A stretch of DNA of 64,000 nt from Candidatus Hydrogenedentota bacterium (GCA_903893795.1 CAITNO010000123.1:106846-170845), one strand, 5' to 3'; positions 25,093 to 34,693 are shown, counted from the stretch's first letter. Notes: a model not told the origin generated them from the sequence alone. Translations and numbers: made by a program.

Positions 25093-27573
25093 ATGATTTC
25101 CGCGATGACGGTTGTGGCGATGGTGGTGCTGTCGGCTGCGTCGGATGATGTGCAGTCGAATGTGACTTGGGCGGAACGGGCGTTTGCGGAAAAGGCTATG
25201 CTGGCGCCGTCGGGCCATATGGACATTCAGCACGAGGACAGCCCGGGAGACACCAAGCTCCGCAAAGGCACGGCGGGCGGGCCGATGCGACTGGGTGAGA
25301 AGACCTATGAACACGGAATCGGCGTCAATTCCCATTCGGCGATTGGCGTGACGCTGCCCCAGCCGGGAAAAGCCTTTCGCGCCACCATTGGGCTGGACCG
25401 AAATGTGGACCATTCAGTGGCCTCGGTGCGCTTCCATGTGGAAGCGGTGGGGCGCACCCTGCTGGAAACAGATGTGGTGCGGCCCGGGGTTGAGCCGCGC
25501 GAGATTGACGTGCCGTTGGAAGGGGCTCGGCAGTTCGACCTCATCGTCGACAATGGCGGCGATGGCCGGTCCTTTGACCAGGCCGACTGGGCCGACGCGC
25601 GGGTATTGTTGGCGGATGGGTCGGAAATCTATGTTGATGCGCTGGGACGCGGTGAAGACATCGAGGCGGAGTGGCCCTTTTCCTTCGTCTATGGCGGGCA
25701 AGCCTCGGAGGCGCTGCTTGCCACCTGGGAGCGGCGGGTGGAGACCGATTCGGTCGAGGGGGGACAACGGCGCACCCTTGTGCTGACCGACCCGGCCACA
25801 AAAATGGAAGTGCGCGCGGTGTCGACCGCGTTTGCCGACAGTCCCGGTGTAGATTGGACGGTTCACTTCACCAACAAGGGTGATGTGGATGCGCCCGTGC
25901 TGGAACAGGTGCGGGCATTGGACGCGTCCTTCCTTTGCGAGCCCGGTGCTGAGGCCACTTTCCACAGCCTGCGCAGCACCTGCGGTGTTGACGACTGGCT
26001 TCCCTTCAGCGAAGCGTTGGCTCCCGGCCAGCGGCATGCCTTTGCACCGAGCGCGGGGCGCTCCTCCCTGGGCGCCTGCCCCTTCTTCGACGTGCAGTGG
26101 AAGGGCGGCGGGGTGGTTGTGGGGATTGGGTGGACGGGCCAATGGTGTGCGGCCGTGGAGAACCGCAACGGCTGCGTTGCGTTGCAGGCGGGGATGCAGA
26201 ACCTGCACCTGTCGCTGCATCCGGGCGAATCTATCCGCACGCCGCGCATTTTGCTGATGCGCTGGACGGGGGACGACCCTGTGCAGGCCAACAACCTCTG
26301 GCGGGCCACGATGCTGCGGCACATCTCCCCCCGGGTACACGGCGAGATTGTTACGCCACCGATTGCCCATCTCAGCACGGCCTTTTATGAAATGGACCAA
26401 TGCACCGAGGCGCAGGCACTGGACCACCTGAATGCGGGCAAGGACCTTGGCTTCGAGTGTTACTGGTACGACGCCTATTATGGAAAAGACGATTTTCCCA
26501 CGGTGGGCAACTATGTTCTTCCGATGGCACGGGGATTCAACCAGAGCCGCTTTCCCAACCAATTGAAACCCGTGGCCGATGCGGTACACCGGGCGGGACT
26601 GCAATTCCTGATGTGGTTTGAGCCGGAACGGATCTGTGCGGGGACGCTCATGGCCGTCGAACATCCCGAATGGGTGGTCTTTCCCGACGGTGGCGGTTGG
26701 GGCATGTTCAATCTGGGCATTCACGAAGCGCGACAGCATATCACCGACTACATTGGCTCTCTGATTGACGACTATGGGCTGAGTTGGGTGCGCATCGACA
26801 ATGCGGTGTCCTACGCGCCCCTATGGCAGAAACTGGACGGGGCGGCCGGGCCGGATCGCGTGGGCATGGCGGAAATCCGCTATGTGGAAGGGCTCTACCG
26901 CTGGTGGGACGATATGCGGGCCGCCCATCCGGACATCGCGATCGACAACTGCGCCTCCGGCGGTGGCCGCATTGATTTGGAGTTGTGCGCGCGCGCCATT
27001 CCGCTGTGGCGCACGGATGCCACCATCACGCCGCTCATGAACAGGGATTTCCACCAGGCCGCGTTGCAGAACCAGGTGATGACCGCAGGATGGGGTCGCT
27101 ATGTGCCCTTCAGCGCCAGCGGACAAATGGGCGCCGACCCGTACAACTTCCGCAGCGGGTTCAACGGAGGCATTTCTTTCTGCGAGGACACCCGTCCCGA
27201 ATCGTACCCACGCGAACTATTGCGCGCGGCCATCGCTGAAGGAAAGCGCATCCGGAAATACTATTTCGGCAACCAATATGCGCTGACGGATATAACGACC
27301 AACCCCAAAGACTGGTGTGTGCTTCAGTACCACCGTCCCGCCGAGGGCGACGGCATGGTGATGGCGTTCCGGCGTCATCAATCGCCCTACACCGGGTTCA
27401 CCTGCGCATTGCGCGAAATCGAGCCTGACAGGGACTATGCGGTGACGCTTTCGCCCGGCTACTCCCCCACTCCGGTGAAAACCATGAAAGGTGCGGAACT
27501 GTGCGGGATAGTCCTGAATATCGCCAGCGCGCCGGAGTCCCTGCTTCTGGAATATCGACTACTTCCGAAGTAG
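25093..27573 (+). CDS. secreted NPCBM-GH36 enzyme, second copy
   Basis: 826 residues; the ATG at 25093 has AAAGGA upstream, while the open frame before it crosses the palindromic repeats. A short hydrophobic N-terminus (MISAMTVVAMVVLSAAS) is a probable signal peptide. NPCBM domain about 22-175 (KTYEHGIGVNSHSAI, GGDGRSFDQADWADARVLL), then GH36 with WFEPERICAG, WVRIDNAVSY (nucleophile Asp569), DNCASGGGRIDLEL and LWRTDATI (acid/base Asp642). It is only distantly similar to the first GH36 (position-specific motifs differ: RIDN here, RQDFN there), so it is a diverged paralogue with perhaps another linkage or sugar. Same strand and cluster. Confidence 0.88.
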   Translation: MISAMTVVAMVVLSAASDDVQSNVTWAERAFAEKAMLAPSGHMDIQHEDSPGDTKLRKGTAGGPMRLGEKTYEHGIGVNSHSAIGVTLPQPGKAFRATIGLDRNVDHSVASVRFHVEAVGRTLLETDVVRPGVEPREIDVPLEGARQFDLIVDNGGDGRSFDQADWADARVLLADGSEIYVDALGRGEDIEAEWPFSFVYGGQASEALLATWERRVETDSVEGGQRRTLVLTDPATKMEVRAVSTAFADSPGVDWTVHFTNKGDVDAPVLEQVRALDASFLCEPGAEATFHSLRSTCGVDDWLPFSEALAPGQRHAFAPSAGRSSLGACPFFDVQWKGGGVVVGIGWTGQWCAAVENRNGCVALQAGMQNLHLSLHPGESIRTPRILLMRWTGDDPVQANNLWRATMLRHISPRVHGEIVTPPIAHLSTAFYEMDQCTEAQALDHLNAGKDLGFECYWYDAYYGKDDFPTVGNYVLPMARGFNQSRFPNQLKPVADAVHRAGLQFLMWFEPERICAGTLMAVEHPEWVVFPDGGGWGMFNLGIHEARQHITDYIGSLIDDYGLSWVRIDNAVSYAPLWQKLDGAAGPDRVGMAEIRYVEGLYRWWDDMRAAHPDIAIDNCASGGGRIDLELCARAIPLWRTDATITPLMNRDFHQAALQNQVMTAGWGRYVPFSASGQMGADPYNFRSGFNGGISFCEDTRPESYPRELLRAAIAEGKRIRKYYFGNQYALTDITTNPKDWCVLQYHRPAEGDGMVMAFRRHQSPYTGFTCALREIEPDRDYAVTLSPGYSPTPVKTMKGAELCGIVLNIASAPESLLLEYRLLPK

Positions 27574-27698
27574 CGGGAAGCTTTGACAAAATGTGAAGAT
27601 GCTGGAAAAGCGGTTACACGAAAGCGGCGCGTGTCGTGTAAAATTGAAGTGGTTGTGTGTGCGGTCCCCTCAGGGGCCATGGACGGAAGAACGGACGA

Positions 27699-28589
27699 AT
27701 GCATTATTGGCTTGACTGGATAAACTGGTATTGGGACGGCCTGCTTGGCTGGCTGCTCAACCGTGTCGAGGATTTGCTTGGGATTTCACGGCAGGAAGGG
27801 GCTGCGGCGATTGTATGGAAGACCGGGTTCACGCTGCTGTGCCTGCTGCCGTTGTATGAAGCCTACCTGCGGTTCACCAATTACCTTCACGGCCGCCGCC
27901 TCCGCAAGTCGATGAAGGGCCATGTGATTTATGATCCGCTTGCAGACAAGGACCTCCGGTTCACGGAGGAACTGGACGCGCTGAAGCATCCCAAGGCGAC
28001 GCTGGAACAGTTGCGCAAGGAGAAACGCTACGGGCGGATGGGCGAGATACTTTCCGTCATGAACGAACCGGCCGAGGCGGCGCACTGGTTTGCCAAGAAC
28101 AAGCAGTATGACCGCGCGGCGCAGGAACTGGCGAAATCGGGACATACCTGGAAGGCGGCGCGGCTTTTGTGGCGCTGCGGGGATTATGTGACGGCCGCGC
28201 GCTTCTACATGGAGATTGGGAAGATGTCCCAGGCGGCGCAGGGCTTTGCGCGGGCGGGGATGGTGGGCGAGGCGGCGTTTGCATGGGCGAAAGCGGGCAA
28301 GATGGACAAGGCCCTTTCCGCCTATGCGCGGTACTTTGACGAATCGGGTGCCCCGCAGGAGGCGCAGGAGCAGACGGCGAACCAGTGCTACCAGTTGTTG
28401 CACGACCCGTCGCTGGCGGAGGAGGGCGACCCGGAGCTGCGCGCCGCGCTGCTCGCGGCGGTGGGCGAGCGTTTTCTTCTCGCGGGACGCAACGCGCTTG
28501 CGGCGCAGGTGATGGCGGAGGCGGGAAGAAAGGACCGCGCAGCGCAGATCATGGCGCAAATACAGGGCCATGGCGCGGTGCGGCGGTGA
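27699..28589 (+). CDS. single-pass membrane protein with TPR-like helical repeats
   Basis: 296 residues from an ATG at 27699 (purine-rich GGAAGAACGGA upstream). The first ~35 residues are aromatic-rich (MHYWLDWINWYWDGLLGWLL), then one transmembrane helix about residues 37-60 (KTGFTLLCLLPLYEAYLRF). From about 100 onward the protein consists of helix pairs with alternating Ala at TPR-like positions (AAHWFAKNKQYDRAAQELAKSGH, AARFYMEIGKMSQAAQGFARAG, AAFAWAKAGKMDKALSAYARYF). Such proteins act as cytoplasmic-side scaffolds. No enzymatic motif is visible. It lies between GH36 and GH4 genes but its link with glycan use is only positional. Confidence 0.75.
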   Translation: MHYWLDWINWYWDGLLGWLLNRVEDLLGISRQEGAAAIVWKTGFTLLCLLPLYEAYLRFTNYLHGRRLRKSMKGHVIYDPLADKDLRFTEELDALKHPKATLEQLRKEKRYGRMGEILSVMNEPAEAAHWFAKNKQYDRAAQELAKSGHTWKAARLLWRCGDYVTAARFYMEIGKMSQAAQGFARAGMVGEAAFAWAKAGKMDKALSAYARYFDESGAPQEAQEQTANQCYQLLHDPSLAEEGDPELRAALLAAVGERFLLAGRNALAAQVMAEAGRKDRAAQIMAQIQGHGAVRR

Positions 28590-28614
28590 ATGGAAATGAA
28601 GCCTGTGGTGTTGT

Positions 28615-28644
28615 TTGACATTGAGCATTGAAAACCTGTAGTTT
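28615..28644 (+). promoter_or_regulatory. possible sigma-70-type promoter before the GH4 gene
   Basis: TTGACA at 28615-28620 and TAGTTT at 28639-28644 are 18 bases apart. The -35 box is perfect, the -10 box weak. It is about 95 bases before the GH4 start and would give this gene its own transcription start. Confidence 0.4.
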
Positions 28645-28739
28645 CAACGGTGCCGAAGGATGGAACGGAGGCGTCTTGCGTTCATCCCGCCTTTGGCCCC
28701 GGAATTACGGGGAACGGCACATGCGGAGTATGTCCAGGA

Positions 28740-29987
28740 ATGATTGATCGCATAACGATCCTTGGTGGGAGCAGCGTCTACATCCCCGAGTTCATTCTGT
28801 CCGTCATCTCACACAATCTCCCCGTGCGAGAAATCGTGCTTCAGGGCCGTCCGGGCCGCAAACTGGAGGTGGTGAGCGCGTTTTGCATCCGGCTGATCGA
28901 AAAGGCCGGCTTCCCCATCAAGATTACCGCCGAAACGGACGTGTCCAGGGCGGTGACCAACGCCAAATACATCATCAACCATCTTCGTGTGGGCGGCATG
29001 AAGGCGCGGCTGCGGGATGAGATGCTTCCGCCGCAGTTCAACCTGGTGGGCAGCGAGCAATTGGGCGCGGGCGCGATTACAAACGCGCTGCGCACGCTTC
29101 CGGTGGTGCTGGAACACGCGCGCATCATTGAGAGCGTCAATCCACAGGCCATTGTGATCAACATGACCAATCCGGCGGGCATCATCGTGGAGGCGCTTTC
29201 CCGACTTACCAAGCTGACGGTGGTGGGCGCCTGCGACCTTCCCCGCGTGTACACGCGCAAGATTGCGACGGTGCTGGGGCTGGAACCGGCGGCGCTGACG
29301 GTGGACTACGTGGGCTTGTACGATCTGGGCTGGATACAGGACGTGAAGGTGGACGGCCGCAGCAAGATGAGCCAATTGCTGGAACTGCTGGAATCGCGCC
29401 AGGAGGAAGAGTTCGACTATGACCTGATCGAGCTGTTCCGCATGATTCCCACGCATGAGACCGGCATCTATTTCCACCGGGCGGAGGTGCTGAAGAAGCA
29501 GCAGAATTGCGCGCGCTTCCGGGCGGAGGTGCTTTATGAGGCGGAGCAGCAGATCCTGAGGATGTATGAAGACCCGTACCTGTGCGCACTGCCCGACCTG
29601 ACGCGGCAGCGCAATGCGGGATGGTACGAAGAGACGATCATGCCGTTGATTCACGGTTTTGAGGGCAGCGAGGGCGTGAACACAGTAGTGTGCGTGCCCA
29701 ACAATGGGTCCATCCGGGACCTGCCGGATGAAAGCAGTGTCGAAGTGCCTGCCCTTGTAAGCAGCAAAGGGATAAAACCGCGCAAAGTGGGAACGCTGCC
29801 GCGCTTTCTCAAGGGTGTGTTTTGGGCGGTGAAGGAAAGCGACCGGCTGACGATTGAGGCGCATCTGCAAAAATCCTTCGAGTGCGCCCACCAGGCGCTG
29901 GCGGTGAACCCCTTTGTGGACTCGGTGGTGCGGGCGCGCAAATACCTGGAAAAAGTCACGAAACTGGAGTCGTTTGACCTGCATTGA
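28740..29987 (+). CDS. GH4-family NAD-dependent 6-phospho-glycosidase-like protein
   Basis: 415 residues; ATG at 28740, AGGA just upstream. N-terminal Rossmann motif ILGGSSVYIPEFI matches GH4/6-phospho-beta-glucosidase proteins, as do GSEQLGAGAITNALRTLPVV, NMTNPAGIIVEAL and GACDLPR. GH4 enzymes use NAD+ and Mn2+ and open phosphorylated glycosides by an oxidation-elimination route in the cytoplasm. The metal-binding Cys is present (Cys165), but the second metal ligand, normally His about 30 residues later in a GLNH motif, is replaced: the sequence reads GLYDLGW with Asp195 there. The active site is therefore changed or uses Asp. It ends the glycan cluster and could process imported sugars. Family call firm, substrate unknown. 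Confidence 0.82.
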   Translation: MIDRITILGGSSVYIPEFILSVISHNLPVREIVLQGRPGRKLEVVSAFCIRLIEKAGFPIKITAETDVSRAVTNAKYIINHLRVGGMKARLRDEMLPPQFNLVGSEQLGAGAITNALRTLPVVLEHARIIESVNPQAIVINMTNPAGIIVEALSRLTKLTVVGACDLPRVYTRKIATVLGLEPAALTVDYVGLYDLGWIQDVKVDGRSKMSQLLELLESRQEEEFDYDLIELFRMIPTHETGIYFHRAEVLKKQQNCARFRAEVLYEAEQQILRMYEDPYLCALPDLTRQRNAGWYEETIMPLIHGFEGSEGVNTVVCVPNNGSIRDLPDESSVEVPALVSSKGIKPRKVGTLPRFLKGVFWAVKESDRLTIEAHLQKSFECAHQALAVNPFVDSVVRARKYLEKVTKLESFDLH

Positions 29988-30175
29988 GGCTTGTGTTCCG
30001 GGTTTTCCGAAGGGTAAAAGCGAGGGGTGGATTCATCCAGTTGGACAGTGCCACCGCAAAGTCATTAAGATTATGGTGTGCCGGGGTATTTCCGGCGCGC
30101 GTGGCCTAATACATCCTGTTCCGTCCCGTCTGCAGGAGGCGGGCTCATCCCGGTGCAGGGCACAAGGAAGATGAA

Positions 30176-31519
30176 ATGAAAAAGATATGTGTGTTGGCGG
30201 CTGTTGTGCTGCTTGCGGCGCTTGGGGCCGGGGCGGGCGAAGTGAAGGTTACGGGCACCGCCAAGGCGGTGTCGGTCAAGGACCTTGTGGGCACGGACAC
30301 CATGGTGACGCTGGTGCTCAAGGATTCGGGCGCGAAAATAAGCAACCTGAAGGTGGTGGAGGCACTGCCCAACGTCATCAACGTGCAGACGCAGAAGGGT
30401 GACATTGAGCCCTATCCCGTTGAACTGGTGGAGGAGGTTCAGGTGCAGGGTGGCAAGGTCGAGGAGAAGCGCTTTAATGCCGAGGGCCTGCAGGTGCTCC
30501 GTCCGGAGCAGCAGCGGGTGGTGGAGCGGGCGATGGCGCGCGCCGTGGAGATCTTTGTCGGGGCGAACGACGACCAGGAACTGAAAATGCAGGCGGCGGT
30601 GCTGCTGTCGCTGAACAAGAACCGGGACGCCGTCAAATACCTCAAGCAGCTTGCCGAGACCAATGACATCACCGTGCAGTTGACCGCTTCGAAGGCGCTC
30701 TACCTTATCGGCGAACCGGTATCGGACACGCTGCTTCGCCAGGGGCTGGAAAGCGGCAACCGCAAGGCGCGGGCTCTGGCGGCGACGCTCGCGGGGCTGA
30801 CCAAGTACACCACGGGCATCCCGCTGCTGAAGCCGATCTTTGGCGACCGCGCGGTGGAGCTTTCGGCGCCCGCGGCGCGCGCCCTGGCGCGTCTGGGCGA
30901 GCGGGAAATCATCCCCCGGCTCGTGGCCATGCTGGAAGAGTCGAACGACAAGAAGGGCGAGGCGGCGGTGTTCTCGCTGGTGCGGCTCGGCGGTGACGAT
31001 GTTCTGCAGGACATGAAGAAGAAGCTGGGTGAGACAGAGGGCATGATCAAGTTCCGGGTGGTGTCGGTGCTGTACCAGATGAAGGACCCGTCGGGACTGG
31101 AAGAACTCAAGAAGATTTTCAACGACTATCCGACGCTGGCCCCGGAGGCGGCGCTGTATTTGACGAAAAACGCCGACTGGGAAGCAACGCAGTTCTTGCG
31201 CACGCGCCTGACCCGGCGTGAGGACCCCACGGACGCCAATCTCATTTACCGCGCCGATACGGCGGCGGCGCTGCTGATCAACGGCGATCCGTCCACGCTG
31301 GCGGTGTTTCAGGAAATTCTGCGTTCGGACAGCGTGAAGGCGAGGAAGAAGGTGTTTGAGCTGTTCACCGACATCGGCAACGCCCGGCTCATCCCGATCC
31401 TGCAGCCGAACATCGAGAATGTGGACAAGCGGATGTCGCTGGACGCCTGCGAGACAGTGGCCACGCTGGCCCTGCCCGCCTTCCGAACGCGCCTGCTGGA
31501 AATGCGCGTCGAGGAATGA
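30176..31519 (+). CDS. exported HEAT-repeat protein
   Basis: 447 residues; ATG at 30176 with AAGGAAG upstream. N-terminal signal peptide (MKKICVLAAVVLLAALGAGA). Residues 25-105 form a small beta-rich domain (VTGTAKAVSVKDLVGTDTMV... EVQVQGGKVEEKRF). From about 130 to the end the protein is built of HEAT/armadillo-type helix pairs of 30-38 residues (LTASKALYLIGEP, ALARLGEREIIPRLVAMLEE, AAVFSLVRLGGDDVLQDMKK, ACETVATLALPAFRTRLLE). HEAT arrays in the periplasm serve as binding scaffolds; no catalytic site is visible. Its stop overlaps the acylphosphatase start by four bases, so the two are translationally coupled. Confidence 0.78.
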   Translation: MKKICVLAAVVLLAALGAGAGEVKVTGTAKAVSVKDLVGTDTMVTLVLKDSGAKISNLKVVEALPNVINVQTQKGDIEPYPVELVEEVQVQGGKVEEKRFNAEGLQVLRPEQQRVVERAMARAVEIFVGANDDQELKMQAAVLLSLNKNRDAVKYLKQLAETNDITVQLTASKALYLIGEPVSDTLLRQGLESGNRKARALAATLAGLTKYTTGIPLLKPIFGDRAVELSAPAARALARLGEREIIPRLVAMLEESNDKKGEAAVFSLVRLGGDDVLQDMKKKLGETEGMIKFRVVSVLYQMKDPSGLEELKKIFNDYPTLAPEAALYLTKNADWEATQFLRTRLTRREDPTDANLIYRADTAAALLINGDPSTLAVFQEILRSDSVKARKKVFELFTDIGNARLIPILQPNIENVDKRMSLDACETVATLALPAFRTRLLEMRVEE

Positions 31520-31791
31520 CCGGGCGTCTCCATGTGCTGGTGGCCGGCCGGGTGCAGGGCGTGGGTTTCCGCTGGGCGGCAGAAGACCGGGCGCGGGAAC
31601 TGGGCCTGAACGGCTGGGTACGCAACCTGCCTGATGGCCGGGTGGAGGCGGAGTTTGAGGGCTCGGCTGCCGCGCTGGACGCGATGGAGGCGTGGTGCTG
31701 GCAGGGTCCCCGCATGGCGTTGGTTCAATCGGTGGAAGCCAAGCTGGAAAGCGGGGAGCCCAAATACAGCAGTTTCATGGTCACCGGGTGA
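31516..31791 (+). CDS. acyP: acylphosphatase
   Basis: 91 residues, the normal family length. The signature GRVQGVGFRW gives the phosphate-binding Arg19, and GWVRNLPDGRVE gives the catalytic Asn37; the closing segment YSSFMVTG is also typical. The enzyme hydrolyses carboxyl-phosphate bonds of acyl phosphates such as 1,3-bisphosphoglycerate in the cytosol. The ATG lies inside the ATGA overlap with the HEAT gene. Confidence 0.93.
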   Translation: MTGRLHVLVAGRVQGVGFRWAAEDRARELGLNGWVRNLPDGRVEAEFEGSAAALDAMEAWCWQGPRMALVQSVEAKLESGEPKYSSFMVTG

Positions 31792-31822
31792 CCGTTTGGT
31801 GCGGCCGTTGGCCGCAACCAAG

Positions 31823-31854
31823 GAATCTAGAATCCAGAATTCAGAAGCCAGAAT
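31823..31854. repeat. short degenerate heptamer tract
   Basis: A run of AGAATCC/AGAATTC/AGAAGCC units of about seven bases, with the same period as the tracts at 13058-13196 and 34814-34858. No other feature is visible in 31792-32035. Confidence 0.5.
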
Positions 31855-32035
31855 GAGACCGAAGTCGGCGGGCATGGCAAGTGGACAGGTCTTGACAACC
31901 TGCTGAGCGTTGCAAGCGCGACATTGAGCGCCCCGGACTGTAAGGCCTGGGAGATGCCGCGAAGTTCCGCGCAATAAGACAGGAAGATGGCGGATAGATA
32001 CGCAGCCCCCCCCGCGGCCTTACAGGAATAGGAAC

Positions 32036-33052
32036 ATGGCAGCCAGCTCCCGTGAACTTGTGTTGCAGACGCTGAATTTCGAGGGTCCGGTCCGCGCGGC
32101 GCGGCAGTTGTGGTGGCTGCCCTGGGCGGAAATCTATCATTCCGCCGAACTGGCCGAAATCCGCGAGGCCTTTCCCCCGGACATGGAGAGCGCGCCGGGC
32201 TTTCTTCGGGAAGCCGTTTTCGGAAAGGGCGACATCTGCGAGTTGGGCGTGTCCTTTGACGACTGGGGGGCTGAATTCACCAACATACAGCGCGGGCTGG
32301 TGGGCGAGGTGAAAAACCCGCTCATCCGCGAGTGGCCCACGGACGTGGAGAAGGTGCATGTGCCGCGCGAATGGCTGAGCGTGGACACGGACCAGGTCAA
32401 CCAGTTCTGCGCCGGGTCGGACAAGTTCGTTCTGGCGGGGTGCTGTCCGCGGCCTTTTGAGCAGATGCAGTTTCTTCGGGGGACGGCGGAATTCTATGTG
32501 GATCTGCTGGTGCAGCCGCCGGAGATGGCAGCATTCCTCAAGCTCATGCACGACTTCTATTGCGAGCAGATGGAACTTTGGGCGAAGACAGATGTGGACG
32601 GGCTCATGTTCATGGATGACTGGGGCTCGCAACAGGGCCTGCTCATCGACCCGGCCGTCTGGCGCGAGGTGTTCAAGCCGCTGTACCGGGACTATATCCA
32701 AATTGCCCACGGCGCGGGCAAGAAAATATTCATGCACTCGGACGGGCACACGCTGGACATCTATCCCGACATGGTGGAACTCGGACTGGATGCCTTCAAC
32801 ACACAGCTTTTCTGCATGGGCCTGGAAAAGCTGGCGCCCTTTGCGGGAAAGATCACCTTTTGGGGCGAGATTGACCGGCAGTATCTGCTGCCGGAGGGAA
32901 GCACGGGGGACATTGGGGAGGCGGTGGAGCGGGTACACACGCTGCTGTGGAAGAACGGTGGGTGCATTGCGCAGTGCGAGTTCGGCGCGGCGGCGAAGCC
33001 CGACAACGTGCGCGAGGTGTTTGCGCAGTGGGACCGGCTCACGGTGCGGTAG
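32036..33052 (+). CDS. uroporphyrinogen-decarboxylase-family protein (methyltransferase-like)
   Basis: 338 residues from an ATG after AGGAATAGGAAC. The (beta/alpha)8 URO-D fold is shown by PFEQMQFLRGTAEFYVDLL, GLMFMDDWGSQQGLLIDP, WREVFKPLYRDYIQIAHGAGKKIFMHSDGHTLDIYPDMVELG and TFWGEIDRQYLLPEGS, in the usual order. The N-terminal arginine-rich motif of true HemE (PVWxMRQAGR) is absent, so it is not a haem biosynthesis enzyme. Members of this branch are usually zinc-dependent methyltransferases of the MtaA/CmuA type or uncharacterised proteins found in PVC genomes beside sugar or methoxyl catabolism. The partner corrinoid protein is not in the window. Reaction not assigned. Confidence 0.85.
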   Translation: MAASSRELVLQTLNFEGPVRAARQLWWLPWAEIYHSAELAEIREAFPPDMESAPGFLREAVFGKGDICELGVSFDDWGAEFTNIQRGLVGEVKNPLIREWPTDVEKVHVPREWLSVDTDQVNQFCAGSDKFVLAGCCPRPFEQMQFLRGTAEFYVDLLVQPPEMAAFLKLMHDFYCEQMELWAKTDVDGLMFMDDWGSQQGLLIDPAVWREVFKPLYRDYIQIAHGAGKKIFMHSDGHTLDIYPDMVELGLDAFNTQLFCMGLEKLAPFAGKITFWGEIDRQYLLPEGSTGDIGEAVERVHTLLWKNGGCIAQCEFGAAAKPDNVREVFAQWDRLTVR

Positions 33053-33182
33053 AATACGCGCTTGCGCCAATGCGCTGACGCTCCGGAGCCCGCAGGCCAT
33101 GCCTGCGGGAGGATAAGCGGCGGCATGGCCACCGCAGTCAAAATGGGCGGAAAGCGCGCCGCTCCGGTGTCCGTAAACAATA

Positions 33183-33219
33183 ACCCCGCGGAGGCGCTTG
33201 GTGTCCTCCGCGGGGCGTA
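33183..33219 (-). terminator. Rho-independent terminator of the porin gene
   Basis: Minus-strand hairpin with arms CCCCGCGGAGG and CCTCCGCGGGG around a 13-base loop or so, followed on that strand by TTATTGTTT. It lies about 30 bases after the porin stop codon. Confidence 0.75.
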
Positions 33220-33247
33220 AGTCTTTTCGGTGCGTTTGTTTCGGGAC

Positions 33248-34693
33248 TTAGAAGGAGATCTTCATTCCGCCGTAGAAGTAGTCGCAGTCGGCGCTGCCGG
33301 AGCCGCCGTTGAAGACCAGGCCGTTGCTGGTGGAGAAGTTGCCCTGCTTCAGGCCGTCGCCGACGAAGAGGTGGCTCCATCCGAACTCGAAGGCGAGGTC
33401 CTGGCTGTACTGGTATTCATTGAAGATGAAGAATTCCCAGCCTAGGTCCTTGCTGTTGGCCTTGGTGATGAAGCTGAGGATCGGGACCAGGGGACGGTCG
33501 AAGCCGGCCACGGACTCGTAGTGGGTGACGGCGATGACGCTGTGGACCTTTTCGCAGGGGGCGATGATGACGCCGAGGCGCGCCCACCAGGCGTTGGAGA
33601 GGTCGTTGGTCAGGTCCAGGTAGCCGTTGCTGATCTCGTTGGAGAAGAGACGGTTGAAGCTGACGCTGGCCTGGGGCGAATGGAAGGGGTTGACCCAGTC
33701 GCAGAAGCTGACGTCGCGCTTGTCCTGGCCGCCGTAGTACCGGCCGGACAGGAAGAAGCGGGGCTGGAGGACCATGTCAACGGTGTAGCCGAAGTCGGCC
33801 TTGGCGCCCCAGACGTCGAAGCTCGCGTTTTTGTCGCCAAAGGTGTAGCCGACGGCGTCGGCATCGCCGAACTGGTAGGCGACTTCCATGTCGTAATCGA
33901 AGGCGGCGCATTTGCCCGCGGCGCGCAGGCCGGCGGTGTTCAGCAGGGTGTCACCGGCGGCGACGGTGTTGTCGCGCAGGAGCATCCAGTACACGTCAAA
34001 GGTGTGGCCCTCGATGGCCTTGCAGGAGGCGTAGACGCCGTAGAAGTCGGTGTCGCCCTTGCCCCAGTTGCCCATGCTCTCGGCCAGCTTGGCGGCCCAT
34101 GCATCGACGGTGAAGGAGTCGCCCTTGTAGGTGGCGCGTATGGCGTCAAAGGAGATGCCGGTCCAGAAGAAGCCGAAATCGCGGGGTCCGACGAGCCACT
34201 GGCTGCCAAAGGCAAGCTCCTGGCGGCCGACGCGCAGGCTGAGGGGCGTGCACCACATTTTGTCGATGTTGACATAGGCCTGGAAGAGGCTGACGTCGGC
34301 GGCGCCGCGTCCGTCAATGCCGGTCAGGTAATTGGAGCGGAAGTTGGTGCCCCAGTTGCCGTAGGAGTCGAGCTCGATGACGGCGCTGACGTCATTGGTG
34401 AAATCGGCCTTGACGCCGAGGCGGGTGCGCTGCTCGACGGCCGAATAGTCCGGACCCTTGCGGTCCCACTTGTAGGGGCTCAGGATGGCCGGCGCAAAGG
34501 GGCCGCCAATGGCGCGGCCGCCGGTGTACAGGGGCGAATAGCGCAACGCAGGCGGCGTTGCCGACCAGTTGGTGATGTAATTGCCACGAATGCGCAACTG
34601 CCCGTTGATTTCAACGTTTTGCAGTTCTGCCGTGGCGGACAGGGCGGCGAGGCACACTGCCAACGCCAAAAAGGCCCAACTCTTCCGCTTCAT
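33248..34693 (-). CDS. outer-membrane beta-barrel, alginate-export (AlgE)-like porin
   Basis: 481 residues; ATG at 34691-34693 with AAGGAG upstream and signal peptide MKRKSWAFLALAVCLAALSATA. The remainder alternates short amphipathic strands with aromatic girdles. LSLRVGRQELAFGSQWLVGP followed by FFWTGISFDAIRATY is the hallmark of the Alginate_exp family (R.GRQEL.yG...G...W...grsFD..r). The protein ends in Phe (GGMKISF), the outer-membrane insertion signal. The family forms narrow anion- or sugar-selective channels. Here it may admit oligosaccharides for the nearby hydrolases; that is inference. Own promoter and terminator are visible, so it is monocistronic. Confidence 0.85.
   Translation of the reverse strand: MKRKSWAFLALAVCLAALSATAELQNVEINGQLRIRGNYITNWSATPPALRYSPLYTGGRAIGGPFAPAILSPYKWDRKGPDYSAVEQRTRLGVKADFTNDVSAVIELDSYGNWGTNFRSNYLTGIDGRGAADVSLFQAYVNIDKMWCTPLSLRVGRQELAFGSQWLVGPRDFGFFWTGISFDAIRATYKGDSFTVDAWAAKLAESMGNWGKGDTDFYGVYASCKAIEGHTFDVYWMLLRDNTVAAGDTLLNTAGLRAAGKCAAFDYDMEVAYQFGDADAVGYTFGDKNASFDVWGAKADFGYTVDMVLQPRFFLSGRYYGGQDKRDVSFCDWVNPFHSPQASVSFNRLFSNEISNGYLDLTNDLSNAWWARLGVIIAPCEKVHSVIAVTHYESVAGFDRPLVPILSFITKANSKDLGWEFFIFNEYQYSQDLAFEFGWSHLFVGDGLKQGNFSTSNGLVFNGGSGSADCDYFYGGMKISF

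Noticed and set aside
32036..33052. hemE (uroporphyrinogen decarboxylase of haem synthesis)
   Set aside because: The N-terminal substrate-binding arginine motif of HemE is absent; only the fold is shared.
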